Source: an uncultured Gemmiger sp. (GTDB lineage Bacteria > Bacillota > Clostridia > Oscillospirales > Ruminococcaceae). From it: 48,064 nucleotides of DNA. Below are positions 37,236 to 45,848 of this stretch, in pieces. How positions within the stretch are numbered: position 1 is the first letter of the stretch; each line of letters starts with the position of its first letter. The notes under the pieces are model-generated. The model saw only the letters and a program-made list of their open reading frames with translations. It was not told the DNA's origin and made no database searches. The position numbers were made by a program, and so were the translations under genes. The stretch spans positions 1-48,064 of the forward strand of contig CASFJO010000023.1 in NCBI GenBank assembly GCA_949295035.1. Direction: 5' to 3'.

Positions 37236-38297
37236 ATGAGCAAGAAAATTATAGCTGTTAGCCTGTTTTCTGGCGCAGGTGGTTTAGACGTAGCCAGTTT
37301 TATGGCAGGCATTCCAGTTGCTTCTAGCACTGATTTCGATGCCGACTGTATTCAAACCTTAAAAATGAATGACCTATATAAAAATAGTGAAATCATCCAA
37401 GGGGATCTTCACAAGATTGATAGCCAGGTTTTTCAAGACATCGTTGACCGTACACCACATGATAAATTCATCGTTATTGGAGGCGCTCCATGTCAACCGT
37501 TTTCAAAGGCGGGTTATTGGGTAGGAAATAATACGCGTCGAGGGATTAATGATCCACGTGCAACATTGGTAGATGAATATTTGCGTGTGGTTACGGATTT
37601 GCATCCTGACGGCTTTGTGTTTGAGAACGTCGAAAGTTTACTTCATCCCACAAATAAAACAATCGTAGATCGCTTCATAGAAATCATTACTGAACATGGC
37701 TATAAGTACAAAATCGTAAGGGCTAATGCACTTGACTATGGTGTCTCACAGCGCCGAAAAAGGTTGTTTATTATCGGGACAACCGGGGATTTCAAGGCGG
37801 ACGAACCAAGAAAAACTCATTGTCCACCTGATGAGTGTAAAAAAACAGGGCTGTTGCCGTATGTCCCAGTTGGTGAAGTAATTGCTGGCTTTGATGGGCC
37901 GGAATATTTTGAACCAGAAGAAAGAACTGAGGGGGGCACTTATTATGCTGACTTATGTGAAGTCCCCCCTGGAATGAATTATAAAGCACTGACCGCTTGG
38001 TATGGATACCCTAATCCTAAATTTGTGGCAGACAAAAGGTTCTGGAGTTTTCTATTAAAACTATCTCCTGACGTTCCTTCCTGGACAATTACCGCTCAAC
38101 CAGGGCCTTGGGTTGGACCATTCCATTGGGACAATAGAAGATTGCGAGTTCCTGAAATTGCCGCAATTCAATCTTTTCCAAGTAATTATAAATTTTTCGG
38201 TAATAGAAGATCCATTCAAAAACAAATCGGTAATGCAGTGCCCTCCCTTATGGGCAAAGCGATGATAGAATTTCTGAAAGAGAGCATCGATGAATGA
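37236..38297 (+). CDS. DNA (cytosine-5)-methyltransferase, intact
   Basis: A 353-residue C5 methyltransferase. Motif I is SLFSGAGGLDVASF, motif IV GGAPCQPFSKAG (catalytic Cys), motif VI FVFENVESLL, motif VIII SQRRKRLFIIG, and motifs IX-X are represented by RVPEIAAIQSFPSNYKFFGN and KQIGNAVPSLMGKA. It has all elements needed for activity; the target sequence cannot be read. The region is A/T-rich, unlike the chromosome. The stop overlaps the start of the next methyltransferase (ATGA), so the pair is coupled. Confidence 0.94.
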   Translation: MSKKIIAVSLFSGAGGLDVASFMAGIPVASSTDFDADCIQTLKMNDLYKNSEIIQGDLHKIDSQVFQDIVDRTPHDKFIVIGGAPCQPFSKAGYWVGNNTRRGINDPRATLVDEYLRVVTDLHPDGFVFENVESLLHPTNKTIVDRFIEIITEHGYKYKIVRANALDYGVSQRRKRLFIIGTTGDFKADEPRKTHCPPDECKKTGLLPYVPVGEVIAGFDGPEYFEPEERTEGGTYYADLCEVPPGMNYKALTAWYGYPNPKFVADKRFWSFLLKLSPDVPSWTITAQPGPWVGPFHWDNRRLRVPEIAAIQSFPSNYKFFGNRRSIQKQIGNAVPSLMGKAMIEFLKESIDE

Positions 38298-39163
38298 ATG
38301 TTTTAAGTATATTTTCCGGCGGTGGAGGAATTGACTGTGGCTTCAAAAAAGCGGGATATGATATTTGCTTTTCCACTGATTTTTGGCAGCCGGCATGCGA
38401 AACCCTTGAAAAAAATAGAGTTGGTAGACTAGTAAAATGTGCTGATATTCGGACAATCAACTATGCTGAGGAATTAGCAAAAATCGGAATGGCAGTGGAC
38501 GATATTGATGTTTTGGTGGGTGGCCCACCTTGTCCTGCATATTCAAAATCACGCTTTTACAGGAAAGACAAAAAGAGGGCGCTGGAGGACGAGAACTCTT
38601 TCACGTTATATGAGTATTTTAGAGCCCTGAAAGAAATTCGCCCTAAAGTGTTTTTCTTCGAAAATGTGTTTGGCTTTGTATACAAACCCCACAAAGCCGC
38701 TTTTGACCTTTTAAAGGAAAGGGCAAGCACGTTAGGCTATGAAATTAGTTACAAAGTAATTAATGCTGCAAATTACGGGGTTCCCCAAATTCGAGAACGC
38801 TTTATATGTGTTGGCGTGAAACGGGAGTATGGTAAAACTTTTGTGTTTCCAGCAGAAACTCACTACAATCCAGAAAAGATTAGCGGGAAAGCTACGAGAG
38901 GGAAAAAGCCTTGGGTAACTTGCGGCGATGCAATTGGTGACTTGGACTATGATTTGCCTGAAGATAAGGATATGCAGGCTGGGTCAAAACACAAGGATTT
39001 GCTTAAATTAGTGCCACCAGGTGATAATTATCTTTACTTCACCGCAGAACGTGGTTATCCTGAACCGATTTTCAAATGGAGATCTCGCTATTGGTCTTTC
39101 CTTTTGAAACTTTCACCAGAAAAGCCTTCTTGGACAATTCAAGCAATTTCTCGCAAGCAGTAA
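38294..39163 (+). pseudogene. Second DNA (cytosine-5)-methyltransferase, C-terminally truncated
   Basis: 289 residues with motif I SIFSGGGGIDCGF, motif IV GGPPCPAYSKSRF, motif VI FFFENVFGFV and VIII PQIRERFICVG, followed by the SFLLKLSPEKPSWTIQA segment seen in its neighbour (SFLLKLSPDVPSWTITA). It then ends in ISRKQ and stops, losing motifs IX and X (the QIGNAVP region, about 60 residues). Without these, activity is unlikely. The junction coincides with entry into an unrelated fragment, suggesting a deletion between two genes. Confidence 0.85.
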
Positions 39164-39399
39164 TCGTGCCACTCGAAAAAAATGGCCTAATTGAACATCA
39201 GCGTGCAACGAGGGGGCGTGGAGGACGATCCCCGCTGGTTCGACCTACGGAACTTGCAAAACGCGAGATAGTGATTCCTTTATTGCAGCAGCTGGAAACG
39301 GTTATTGGTAAAGAAGTCTCTGAGCATTTACAAAAGCCTTTAACTGAACTAAGAAATGATATCAATTCCAATGATTCCGGACACTGCAGACCATTATAG
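39150..39399 (+). pseudogene. Fragment resembling a winged-helix end of a restriction protein
   Basis: In a different frame from the truncated methyltransferase, the DNA encodes AVIVPLEKNGLIEHQRATRG, then GRGGRSPLVRPTELAKREIV and a helical end to a stop at 39397-39399. The PLEKNGLIE...GGRSPLVRPTE pattern looks like a winged-helix segment, as found in some restriction endonucleases; that identity is a guess. It has no start of its own and was probably fused here by deletion. Confidence 0.4.
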
Positions 39400-39796
39400 T
39401 GCAGTTTACCACACTGGTTACCAGAGCAGCTATCCGCGCAACCGGATTTTGTTTGGTGCTCCTGGTACAGGCAAAAGTTTTACTTTGAATCGGGATAAGG
39501 GTCTTTTGCTCGCAGGTGGTGGTGACTATGAACGTGTAACATTCCATCCGGACTATTCTTATGCAAATTTTGTTGGTACATATAAACCGGTGCCTGCCAA
39601 AGATGGCGATGGAAAAGAGATAGGCGTCTCTTACTCCAAAGAACATTTTCGCCAAATGGAAAAGGAAAGTAATGAAGGTTGTAAAGAACAGACAGTTTTT
39701 AAAAAAATCATGAGCCACCTGCAAGAGTATGGCTGGTTTTATGGTGCGCTCATACAGCTTGTCGGAACAGTTGTGTTTGAAATGATTGTTTCCTAA
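39356..39796 (+). pseudogene. McrB-like AAA+ GTPase, N-terminal fragment
   Basis: A 146-residue product with Walker [20 protein letters not shown] and the McrB-type [20 protein letters not shown]. Family members continue with Walker B (VFIIDEINRAN-like) and NxxD motifs for another 200-plus residues, which are absent: the reading frame runs out in [15 protein letters not shown]. McrB works with McrC to cut modified DNA; no mcrC is present. A truncated relic of a modification-dependent restriction system. Confidence 0.75.
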
Positions 39797-39834
39797 GCAG
39801 CTGTGTAACACCAGCCAAAACGCTAAATCACACA

Positions 39835-40255
39835 TCAGAACAGCTGAATATACCCTAGTCCGTTTTTGGCAATACCACCCCACTCCAAAACGGCAGCCAA
39901 CACAAACACCGGGTCAAAGCAAGACTCACCAGGCTTCTTGCCAAAGTAGTGGATCGCAATGGCGCCGACCACTGTGTCCGCCGTGCAGCGGCCGCGGCCG
40001 ACTTTATCCTCCGGACCGCGGGAATTTCCCTTGCAGGCCCTCCCTGCGGAGAATGCTGCAGCAGTTCTACGATCACATCAAAAACGTATAACTATACCGG
40101 AATCCGTTCAGCTTGTCGCTGGTAATGGCACGCTCCTTGTCTACAAGCATGATCGTGCAGGGTTCACCTCTTTGAAGAGAGATCACGGCGGTGCCGCCAC
40201 TTTCCAAAAGTTTTTCGCGCAGGATGGCAGATGCCTTTTCGACGGAAGTCAGCAC
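39835..40255 (-). pseudogene. Frameshifted accessory gene
   Basis: Three consecutive pieces on the minus strand read as one protein if two frameshifts (near 40075 and 40035) are allowed: VEKASAILREKLLESGGTAV ... GEPCTIMLVDKERA, then DVIVELLQHSPQG, then ADTVVGAIAIHYFGKKPGES and FDPVFVLAAVLEWGGIAKNG to a TGA at 39835. A GTG at 40255 follows AAAGGAGG. The conserved-looking tail suggests a real family common in mobile elements, but I cannot name it. As written the gene is broken. Confidence 0.55.
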
Positions 40256-40274
40256 TGTATTTTTCCTCCTTTGA

Positions 40275-40973
40275 TTACGGTTCAGGCGCCGCCTCAAACT
40301 CGTGGAACAAGAAATGCATCCGCCGGATCCGCTTGTTGATGTGCCAGTGCCCGCAATACCAGACGTTGCAGGTCAGACGGTCGTCGATGGTATCCAGCCA
40401 CCGCTCGGTAGAGGCGTCCACGCTGCTCTGGTCGATGCCGGGCAGGAAGGCTTCCACCGGCTCATACTTAAAGGGGCAGGTGTGGCTCAGCACCACCGGC
40501 ACCTGCCAGCCCCGGGCGGCCAGCACCTGCTCCACCTTGGCTTTGGTGGCTTCGTCGGGCTGCTCATCCTCCCACCAGCGGAAGCCCCGCATGAGGCGGT
40601 AGTACTTGTCCACGCTGTAGGCGCCACCGATTACCAGGTGATCCTGCCCTTCCAGCGTGTAGACCTCGCCGTCCACGGCGAACAGGACATGGGGGAACTC
40701 CGGCTGGACATACACCTGACCGCCGTTCCAATCCTGCAACACATAGCCGGGCACATGGGCGGGCCGGCACTCATGGTTGCCGTGGATGCACAAAACCGTT
40801 GGGCCGCAGGCATTGAGCGGCTCCTTGACGTAGATATCCCGCTCGTTCAGATAGTAGTTGGCCCCCACGTCGCCCAGGATCACCAGGGTGTCGGCGGGTT
40901 GCAGCCGCATCTGCCGACAGAACTCCACGATCTCTGCCACGTCGCCGTGGGGATCACCCGTGTAGAACACCAT
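40275..40973 (-). CDS. Metallophosphoesterase family protein
   Basis: A 232-residue calcineurin-like phosphoesterase. Metal-ligand motifs are in order: FYTGDPHGDVAEI, VILGDVGANYYLN, CIHGNHECRPAH, VLSHTCPFKYEP and VWYCGHWHINKR. Such enzymes hydrolyse phosphodiesters or phosphoproteins; in mobile elements this type is common but its substrate is unknown. The start is taken as ATG 40973, eight bases after GGAG; a GTG three codons upstream overlaps that site. High GC, unlike the restriction relics to its left. Confidence 0.9.
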   Translation of the reverse strand: MVFYTGDPHGDVAEIVEFCRQMRLQPADTLVILGDVGANYYLNERDIYVKEPLNACGPTVLCIHGNHECRPAHVPGYVLQDWNGGQVYVQPEFPHVLFAVDGEVYTLEGQDHLVIGGAYSVDKYYRLMRGFRWWEDEQPDEATKAKVEQVLAARGWQVPVVLSHTCPFKYEPVEAFLPGIDQSSVDASTERWLDTIDDRLTCNVWYCGHWHINKRIRRMHFLFHEFEAAPEP

Positions 40974-41134
40974 ACCGCTCACTCCTTTTTTCCATTATAG
41001 CAGAGAGCTGGTCCCATAGTGTGGACTATCAGAAAACAGGGGGCGTGAAAGCACACAACTTTGTCCGCTCAGCGAACGGAAAGCGGCAAAAGTTGTGCAG
41101 AAGTTTGGCAGGCTATAGAGTATGCACCAGAGGT

Positions 41135-41168
41135 ATTCTAACAATTTGCTGACAATGATTGTTAGAAT
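41135..41168. promoter_or_regulatory. Inverted repeat ATTCTAACAAT / ATTGTTAGAAT
   Basis: Perfect 11-bp inverted arms (41135-41145 and 41158-41168). The same boxes recur at the promoter of the AlbA_2 gene 490 bp downstream, so both are probably targets of one regulator. Confidence 0.65.
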
Positions 41169-41610
41169 AATGAGCAGAAAGGCAAATTGCGTCGCTTGAA
41201 AAACGCATATCTCTTGCCACAAAGCATTCTCATGGTGTACGGGCTTCTGTTGACCACCGTCACAATATGGAGTGTAATATTATGGTGTAGGGAAACGGGA
41301 TATACATTGAGCCACGGTGATGGGCAGTCATATTGTGGGCAATCAGCGAAGGCTTTGCGGGAAAGAAAGTTCGCTACACTGGATTTTTAATAAAAGTGTG
41401 ATTACAAAGCACCAAAACCCGTAGAAAAGTGTGATTTCGAGTCAGGTGGCTTTGTGCGCCATTAAAGCCGCAGGGCGGTGACCCCTTTGAAAAGAAGACT
41501 GTTTGGCGGGAAACTGGTTACCGCATTTTATACCTGCTCCCGGCCTGCTGCAGAAGAAAACCAATGCCCTTGTCGCGGGCAACAAAGAAGCCACCCAAAA
41601 ACTGTAACGA
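41169..41610. other. Degenerate region without a supported gene
   Basis: Short frames only. Two places read KKTVWRETGY- or WCRETGY-like peptides, and NALVAGNKEATQKL followed by a stop ends at about 41607, which looks like debris of former genes. No intact gene can be supported. Confidence 0.4.
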
Positions 41611-41617
41611 ATGACCC

Positions 41618-41669
41618 TTGCATTCTTTCTAACAACCGTTATAATAATTGTTAGAACCGATTGTTAGGA
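41618..41669 (+). promoter_or_regulatory. Promoter with three operator-like boxes for the AlbA_2 gene
   Basis: TTGCAT (41618-41623), 16-bp spacer, TATAAT (41640-41645). TTCTAACAAC (41627-41636) lies in the spacer, ATTGTTAGAA (41647-41656) just after the -10, and ATTGTTAGGA (41660-41669) next to the ribosome site. Occupation of these would block transcription, pointing to autorepression. Confidence 0.7.
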
Positions 41670-41683
41670 TGGAGGACAGTTCC

Positions 41684-43003
41684 ATGATGGAGGGCAAGAC
41701 CACAGAATTCAAACGGGAATATGTGGAGGATATCAAATACACGGCAGTCGCGTTTGCTAACACCGACGGCGGCAAAATTTATATTGGCATCAACGACGAC
41801 GGCAGCGTTCAGGGCGTAGGGGACACCGACGCCGTGATGCTCCGCGTCACCAATATGATCCGTGACACGATCCGCCCGGATGTCACCATGTTTACCGAGT
41901 GCGGCGTGGAGACAATCGACGGGAGATCGGTGGTGGTCCTCACGGTGCAGCGGGGCACTGCCCGGCCCTATTATCTGGCGGGGAAAGGGATCCGGCCGGA
42001 AGGCGTGTATCTGCGCCAGGGTGCGTCCTCGGTGCCGGCGTCGGAGACGGCCATCCTGAACATGATCAAGGAGACCAGCGGCGATTGCTATGAGGACGCC
42101 CGCTCCCTGAATCAGCAGTTGACCTTCCGGAAGGCGGAGGACTATTTTGCCCGCCACGAACTGCCCTTTGGCGAGAGCCAGAAGCGGACCCTGGGCATCA
42201 TTGGCGAGGATGGGATGTATACCAACCTTGGGCTGCTGCTCTCCGATGAGTGTGTTCACACCATCAAGCTGGCCGTGTTTGAGGGGAGCAAAAAGACCAC
42301 CTTCCGGGACCGGCGAGAGCTGGGCGGCTCGCTGCTGGAGCAGTTGGAAGATGCCTATGCCTATATTGACCAATTCAACCGCACCCGGGCGGAGTTTGCC
42401 GGCCTAGACCGTATCGACAAGCGGGATTATCCGCCGGAGGCGGTGCGCGAGGCGCTGCTCAATGCGATCACCCACCGGGACTACAGCTTCAGCGGCTCCA
42501 CTCTCATCAGCATTTTTGACGACCGCATCGAGTTCGTGACCATCGGCGGTCTGGTGCGAGGGCTGACCTTCGACGACATCATGCTGGGTGTGTCGGCGCT
42601 GCGGAACAAGAAGCTGGCCAATGTGTTCTACCGCCTGCGGCTGATCGAGGCGTATGGCACCGGCATTCTGCGGATCAACGAGTGCTATGCGGACAGTGAA
42701 GTGAAGCCCCTGTTTGAAGTGACCGACAACGCCTTCAAAATCACCCTGCCGAACAGGAATTTCACCGGTGAACGAAAAGAGACAACATCCGCTGTGCCGG
42801 CAAGGACTAAGGACAAGGCGCAGCGGCAGGATACCATCCTTCGCCTGGCGAAAAAGCAAGGGGCGGTGACCCGCAAGGACGTGGAAGCGGCTTTGAAGGT
42901 ATCCCAGTCTTCCGCCATTCTCGTTCTTCGGGAGATGGTGGACAAGGGTCTGCTGGTAAAGGACGGGACAGGTAAACAGCTGAAATACCGGACAGTAGAG
43001 TGA
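41684..43003 (+). CDS. AlbA_2/Schlafen-type ATP-binding regulator (RecG-like family)
   Basis: A 439-residue protein of the family often labelled ATP-dependent DNA helicase or transcriptional regulator. The N-terminal AlbA_2 domain shows EGKTTEFKREYVEDIKYTAV, AFANTDGGKIYIGINDDG and GVYLRQGASSVPAS. The middle has the GHKL-like PPEAVREALLNAITHRDYSF and GTGILRINECYAD. The C-terminal ~70 residues form a winged helix (KDVEAALKVSQSSAILVLRE). It likely binds its own upstream boxes. ATG 41684 follows GGAGGA; ATGs upstream overlap the operator. Confidence 0.85.
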   Translation: MMEGKTTEFKREYVEDIKYTAVAFANTDGGKIYIGINDDGSVQGVGDTDAVMLRVTNMIRDTIRPDVTMFTECGVETIDGRSVVVLTVQRGTARPYYLAGKGIRPEGVYLRQGASSVPASETAILNMIKETSGDCYEDARSLNQQLTFRKAEDYFARHELPFGESQKRTLGIIGEDGMYTNLGLLLSDECVHTIKLAVFEGSKKTTFRDRRELGGSLLEQLEDAYAYIDQFNRTRAEFAGLDRIDKRDYPPEAVREALLNAITHRDYSFSGSTLISIFDDRIEFVTIGGLVRGLTFDDIMLGVSALRNKKLANVFYRLRLIEAYGTGILRINECYADSEVKPLFEVTDNAFKITLPNRNFTGERKETTSAVPARTKDKAQRQDTILRLAKKQGAVTRKDVEAALKVSQSSAILVLREMVDKGLLVKDGTGKQLKYRTVE

Positions 43004-43008
43004 ATCTG

Positions 43009-43166
43009 GACAACGCGGAATCTAAAGAAAAGGCGAGAATTGGCGACCAATGGGCCGAGTTAGTGGGAAAGCAGTACAAATACTACGGGTTTTCCAGACC
43101 AAGCAGCCGGATTATCCGGGAGCATATTCGATGGAGTGGTTTGTGGAAATCGTTAAGGGATTGTAA
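43009..43166 (+). pseudogene. Frameshifted 3' fragment, possibly a type III-like restriction helicase
   Basis: DNAESKEKARIGDQWAELVG then KQYKYYG in one frame, continuing after a shift near 43090 as VFQTKQPDYPGAYSMEWFVE and IVKGL to a TAA. The pattern WAELxGxxYxYY-VF...GAYSxxxFxxIVxxL resembles the extreme C-terminus of DEAD/DEAH restriction subunits; this is recognition from memory, not a search. Only about 50 residues remain. Confidence 0.4.
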
Positions 43167-43222
43167 CTGGTGAGTGCCCACTGGATAAAAGGATAGGCTT
43201 TGTAAAAGTAGGGAGAAGTCTT

Positions 43223-44674
43223 ATGACAGTAAATTATTGGATGAAATGTCCAGTTTGCCAAAAAGTAACAAGGTTACGCTCACCTGCGGGATATGTATAT
43301 AGAACTCCGGTGAGAATTCACTGTGGAAATTGCGGAACCTTGATGACAGGGTATTTTATTTCAGACAATAAGAAAATACGGGCATTTTATGAGCCAGAAA
43401 ATGCAAGTGAAGTAAGAAGAGACGCTGACAATTTAGAAGCGGATTATTATGGCGAGGTCTCGGCTGAAGTATTAACGCATAAAGTTTGCAATTTTACAGA
43501 AATGGAATCAGCGCAGTTTCCTTGCCAATCACCAGCAATGATTTCTCTTAGAAAGATTGACATAGAGGATAATGAAGCTTTTATAAATTATATATGCTAT
43601 TTAGAAGATACCTGTTCTAATTGGAGTGTCATAAAACCCGAGTATGATTTGTTCATTAATCGGAAATATGATTTTATCAAGGATCGCTGCAAAAACGAAG
43701 CTGCAAAAAAAGGATATGTTTTAACATCTGAATTTCAAATTCAACGATTTTTTGCTTGGAAATTCTTCTATGAGGTAGCAGGCTTATGGAAACCAGGAGA
43801 AATATCGTCTGCATTAAGAAGTGTAAATTATGAATTTCAGCATTTAAATAAGTTGGAAATACAACGAATTCTCGAGGTTGTTCCACCAGAAAAGCTGCAA
43901 GATATGCAAAACAAACTATTTGGTATTTTGTTTAATTATATTCGTATCTCGTTGTATTTGGCACCGGCGCTATCTACCTTTTACTACAAGGATGTGGATG
44001 ATATAGACTATGAAAAATACGGATTGTCTACATGTTCCTTTGAAGACATTAAAGGGTTTTATCAAGACACATTTGAGGATTTGTGTCGGTATTGCTATAT
44101 TATCAAAATGTTAGACAATATTAAATACAGAGGAAAATATGATGTAACAAACGGTTGTATGGATTTAACAGAGTTTCAGAATAGCTCTAACGGCGTCAAA
44201 ATTAAAAATTTGCCTAGTGATGAGTTCTTTTCTAAAACATTTGGGGTTAATCCAGACATGAATGTTTTACGGAATGGAATTGGCCATAATAATTACACCT
44301 ACGATGGAATAGGGCAAATGCTTGATTTTGTGCCAAACCCGAAAAAACCTGATGTACATCAGAAATTTTATCTTCTTGAAATAGCTCAACGCTGCTTGAA
44401 ATTAATGCAGTCTACGGCTATATTGGAGTTTTATATACATGAATTGCTCAGAGAACATTATCGTGCCAAAGAGGAAAATATGAGCTTTCCCAAGTGGATG
44501 TATAACGGAGTCTCGTCGCAATCACATTGCCCATGCGGAAGCGGCAAAAAGTATGGAAAATGCTGCAAAAAGGTAATAAAGCCACAGCCTCAAAATATAT
44601 GGGATTATCCCCACAAGGCGTGTATGCGAATGGAAATGTCACATTTTCCGAAGCAGAATGTTTTCGGATTCTAA
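43223..44674 (+). CDS. Zinc-ribbon, HEPN-like and SEC-C motif protein
   Basis: A 483-residue protein from A/T-rich DNA. The N-terminus is a zinc ribbon with Cys pairs at about 9/12 (CPVC) and 34/37 (CGNC). A long helical middle follows. Near residue 350 is LRNGIGHNNYTYDGIG, whose R-N-x-x-x-H matches the catalytic RxxxxH pattern of HEPN ribonucleases. Near 436 is a SEC-C zinc motif, CPCGSGKKYGKCC. I do not recognise the full-length family. The mix suggests an RNA-targeting defence protein, which is an inference. ATG 43223 has a GGGAGAAG site. Confidence 0.75.
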   Translation: MTVNYWMKCPVCQKVTRLRSPAGYVYRTPVRIHCGNCGTLMTGYFISDNKKIRAFYEPENASEVRRDADNLEADYYGEVSAEVLTHKVCNFTEMESAQFPCQSPAMISLRKIDIEDNEAFINYICYLEDTCSNWSVIKPEYDLFINRKYDFIKDRCKNEAAKKGYVLTSEFQIQRFFAWKFFYEVAGLWKPGEISSALRSVNYEFQHLNKLEIQRILEVVPPEKLQDMQNKLFGILFNYIRISLYLAPALSTFYYKDVDDIDYEKYGLSTCSFEDIKGFYQDTFEDLCRYCYIIKMLDNIKYRGKYDVTNGCMDLTEFQNSSNGVKIKNLPSDEFFSKTFGVNPDMNVLRNGIGHNNYTYDGIGQMLDFVPNPKKPDVHQKFYLLEIAQRCLKLMQSTAILEFYIHELLREHYRAKEENMSFPKWMYNGVSSQSHCPCGSGKKYGKCCKKVIKPQPQNIWDYPHKACMRMEMSHFPKQNVFGF

Positions 44675-44747
44675 AAAGGAATTTGTCAATTGCATTGCTT
44701 ACAGTGGCCTTTTGCGCAACAAAATGATTCTTATGGGCAACCAAACA

Positions 44748-44780
44748 GGGGAGCATTTTCCTTACCGGAAAATGTTCCCC
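44748..44780 (+). terminator. Hairpin downstream of the zinc-ribbon/SEC-C gene
   Basis: GGGGAGCATTTTCC (44748-44761) pairs with GGAAAATGTTCCCC (44767-44780) over 14 positions with one G-T pair. No proper T-run follows, so termination efficiency is uncertain. Confidence 0.55.
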
Positions 44781-44795
44781 TGCTCTAGCTTTCAA

Positions 44796-44925
44796 CTATT
44801 CTTCCTTGCTCTTTTTCGTGATGCTGTTGTAGTCCTCTGAGGTGAGGAACTCCAGCAGCCACTTCTTCAGCACCTTATAGGTGTGTTGATACTCTGATCG
44901 GAACTGTGGGCATCCCGAAAGCAGT
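44796..44925 (-). pseudogene. 3' remnant of an unknown minus-strand gene
   Basis: Minus-strand reading QFRSEYQHTYKVLKKWLLEF then LTSEDYNSITKKSKEE to a TAG at 44796-44798 looks like a genuine helical C-terminus. Upstream the frame degrades; another frame reads GDAVYCFRDA. No start is present. Family unknown. Confidence 0.4.
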
Positions 44926-44961
44926 ACACCGCATCCCCCGGCGTATTTTTAAGGAACAGTC

Positions 44962-44989
44962 TTGCAATTCAGTCCAGTTTCGCTATAAT
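44962..44989 (+). promoter_or_regulatory. Promoter for the TetR gene
   Basis: TTGCAA (44962-44967), 16-bp spacer, TATAAT (44984-44989), about 50 bp before the start codon, in an A/T-rich stretch. Confidence 0.65.
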
Positions 44990-45040
44990 ACAAATAAATA
45001 CTATTTTTTGATTTTGTATTTTAAATGGCGGTGACGGCTT

Positions 45041-45658
45041 GTGGCAAGAAAGGCGTATTCCGATGAGGAGAGAGAACAGGTAAAGCAGGCCCTGATGGCC
45101 ACCATGATCCGGTGTATCGCGGACCGGGGCTTGATCCACAGCAGTATTGATGTTCTATGCAGAGAAGTAGGGATCTCCAAGACCTTCTTCTACAGTTTTT
45201 TCTCATCCAAGGAAGAACTGGTGCTTCACGCTTTGCGCTACCAGCAGCCCCAGCTGCTGGACCATGCCAGGTCCCTGATGGAGGATCCCGGGCTCAGCTG
45301 GCGGGCGGGAGTGGAAATCTTCCTAAAAAACTGCTGTTATGGAGCCAAAAGTGGAGTCGCTGTCCTGTCCATCGAGGAGGAGCAGCAGGTACGCCGATGC
45401 CTTTCCGAGGAGAATTTCCAGGCTTTCCGACAGGACCAGGTCGGTTTTTATGGGAAGTTGCTTTCCATTTTTGGCCTCCCTGTGGAAAGTATGGATCCCC
45501 GGCTGTTTGGCAATCTGGCCCTCAGCATGATGATGGTGCACAAGGCCATCCCCGACACCATGCCGTTTCTGTTCCCGGAAGTGTCGGAGGACATGGTGGA
45601 CTTCCAGGTCAGGGCTCTGGTGGACGAGATGGAGCGGATAAAAGCGGGCGGGCGGTAG
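45041..45658 (+). CDS. TetR/AcrR family transcriptional regulator
   Basis: A 205-residue regulator. The HTH is KQALMATMIRCIADRGLIHS, SIDVLCREVGISKTFFYSFF and SSKEELVLHAL; the rest is the ligand-binding helical domain. The GTG start at 45041 gives the usual MARKAYSDEEREQ onset but has a weak ribosome site. TetR genes usually neighbour the genes they control, here the unknown tandem paralogues or a lost transporter. Confidence 0.9.
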   Translation: MARKAYSDEEREQVKQALMATMIRCIADRGLIHSSIDVLCREVGISKTFFYSFFSSKEELVLHALRYQQPQLLDHARSLMEDPGLSWRAGVEIFLKNCCYGAKSGVAVLSIEEEQQVRRCLSEENFQAFRQDQVGFYGKLLSIFGLPVESMDPRLFGNLALSMMMVHKAIPDTMPFLFPEVSEDMVDFQVRALVDEMERIKAGGR

Positions 45659-45668
45659 GTGAAAGCAA

Positions 45669-45800
45669 ATGGATAGAGATCAGTACCCATGTCCAAACGG
45701 ACGGGAAAGACAGAAGAATATCGTCAGGCACAGGGCCTTGGGAAAACAGGTCTTGGTTCTGTGCGGCCTTTTCACGCCCTGCGTCGGCCTGTCCAAGTGA
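45669..45800 (+). CDS. Possible 43-residue peptide after the TetR gene
   Basis: ATG 45669 lies 10 bp after the TetR stop, with a GGTAGGTGAAAG site. The product MDRDQYPCPNGRERQKNIVR continues to HRALGKQVLVLCGLFTPCVG and ends LSK, a charged start and a short hydrophobic end. It could be a small membrane peptide or the relic of a larger gene. An overlapping 39-residue frame also exists, so evidence is thin. Confidence 0.3.
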   Translation: MDRDQYPCPNGRERQKNIVRHRALGKQVLVLCGLFTPCVGLSK

Positions 45801-45848
45801 CAGGATAACGCGGGGCGATTTTGATTCTTTGGAAAGAGGTGGCCTAAA

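Noticed and set aside
41187-41390. 67-codon plus-strand frame
   Set aside because: No ribosome site or recognisable domain, and it lies in debris; not supported as a gene.
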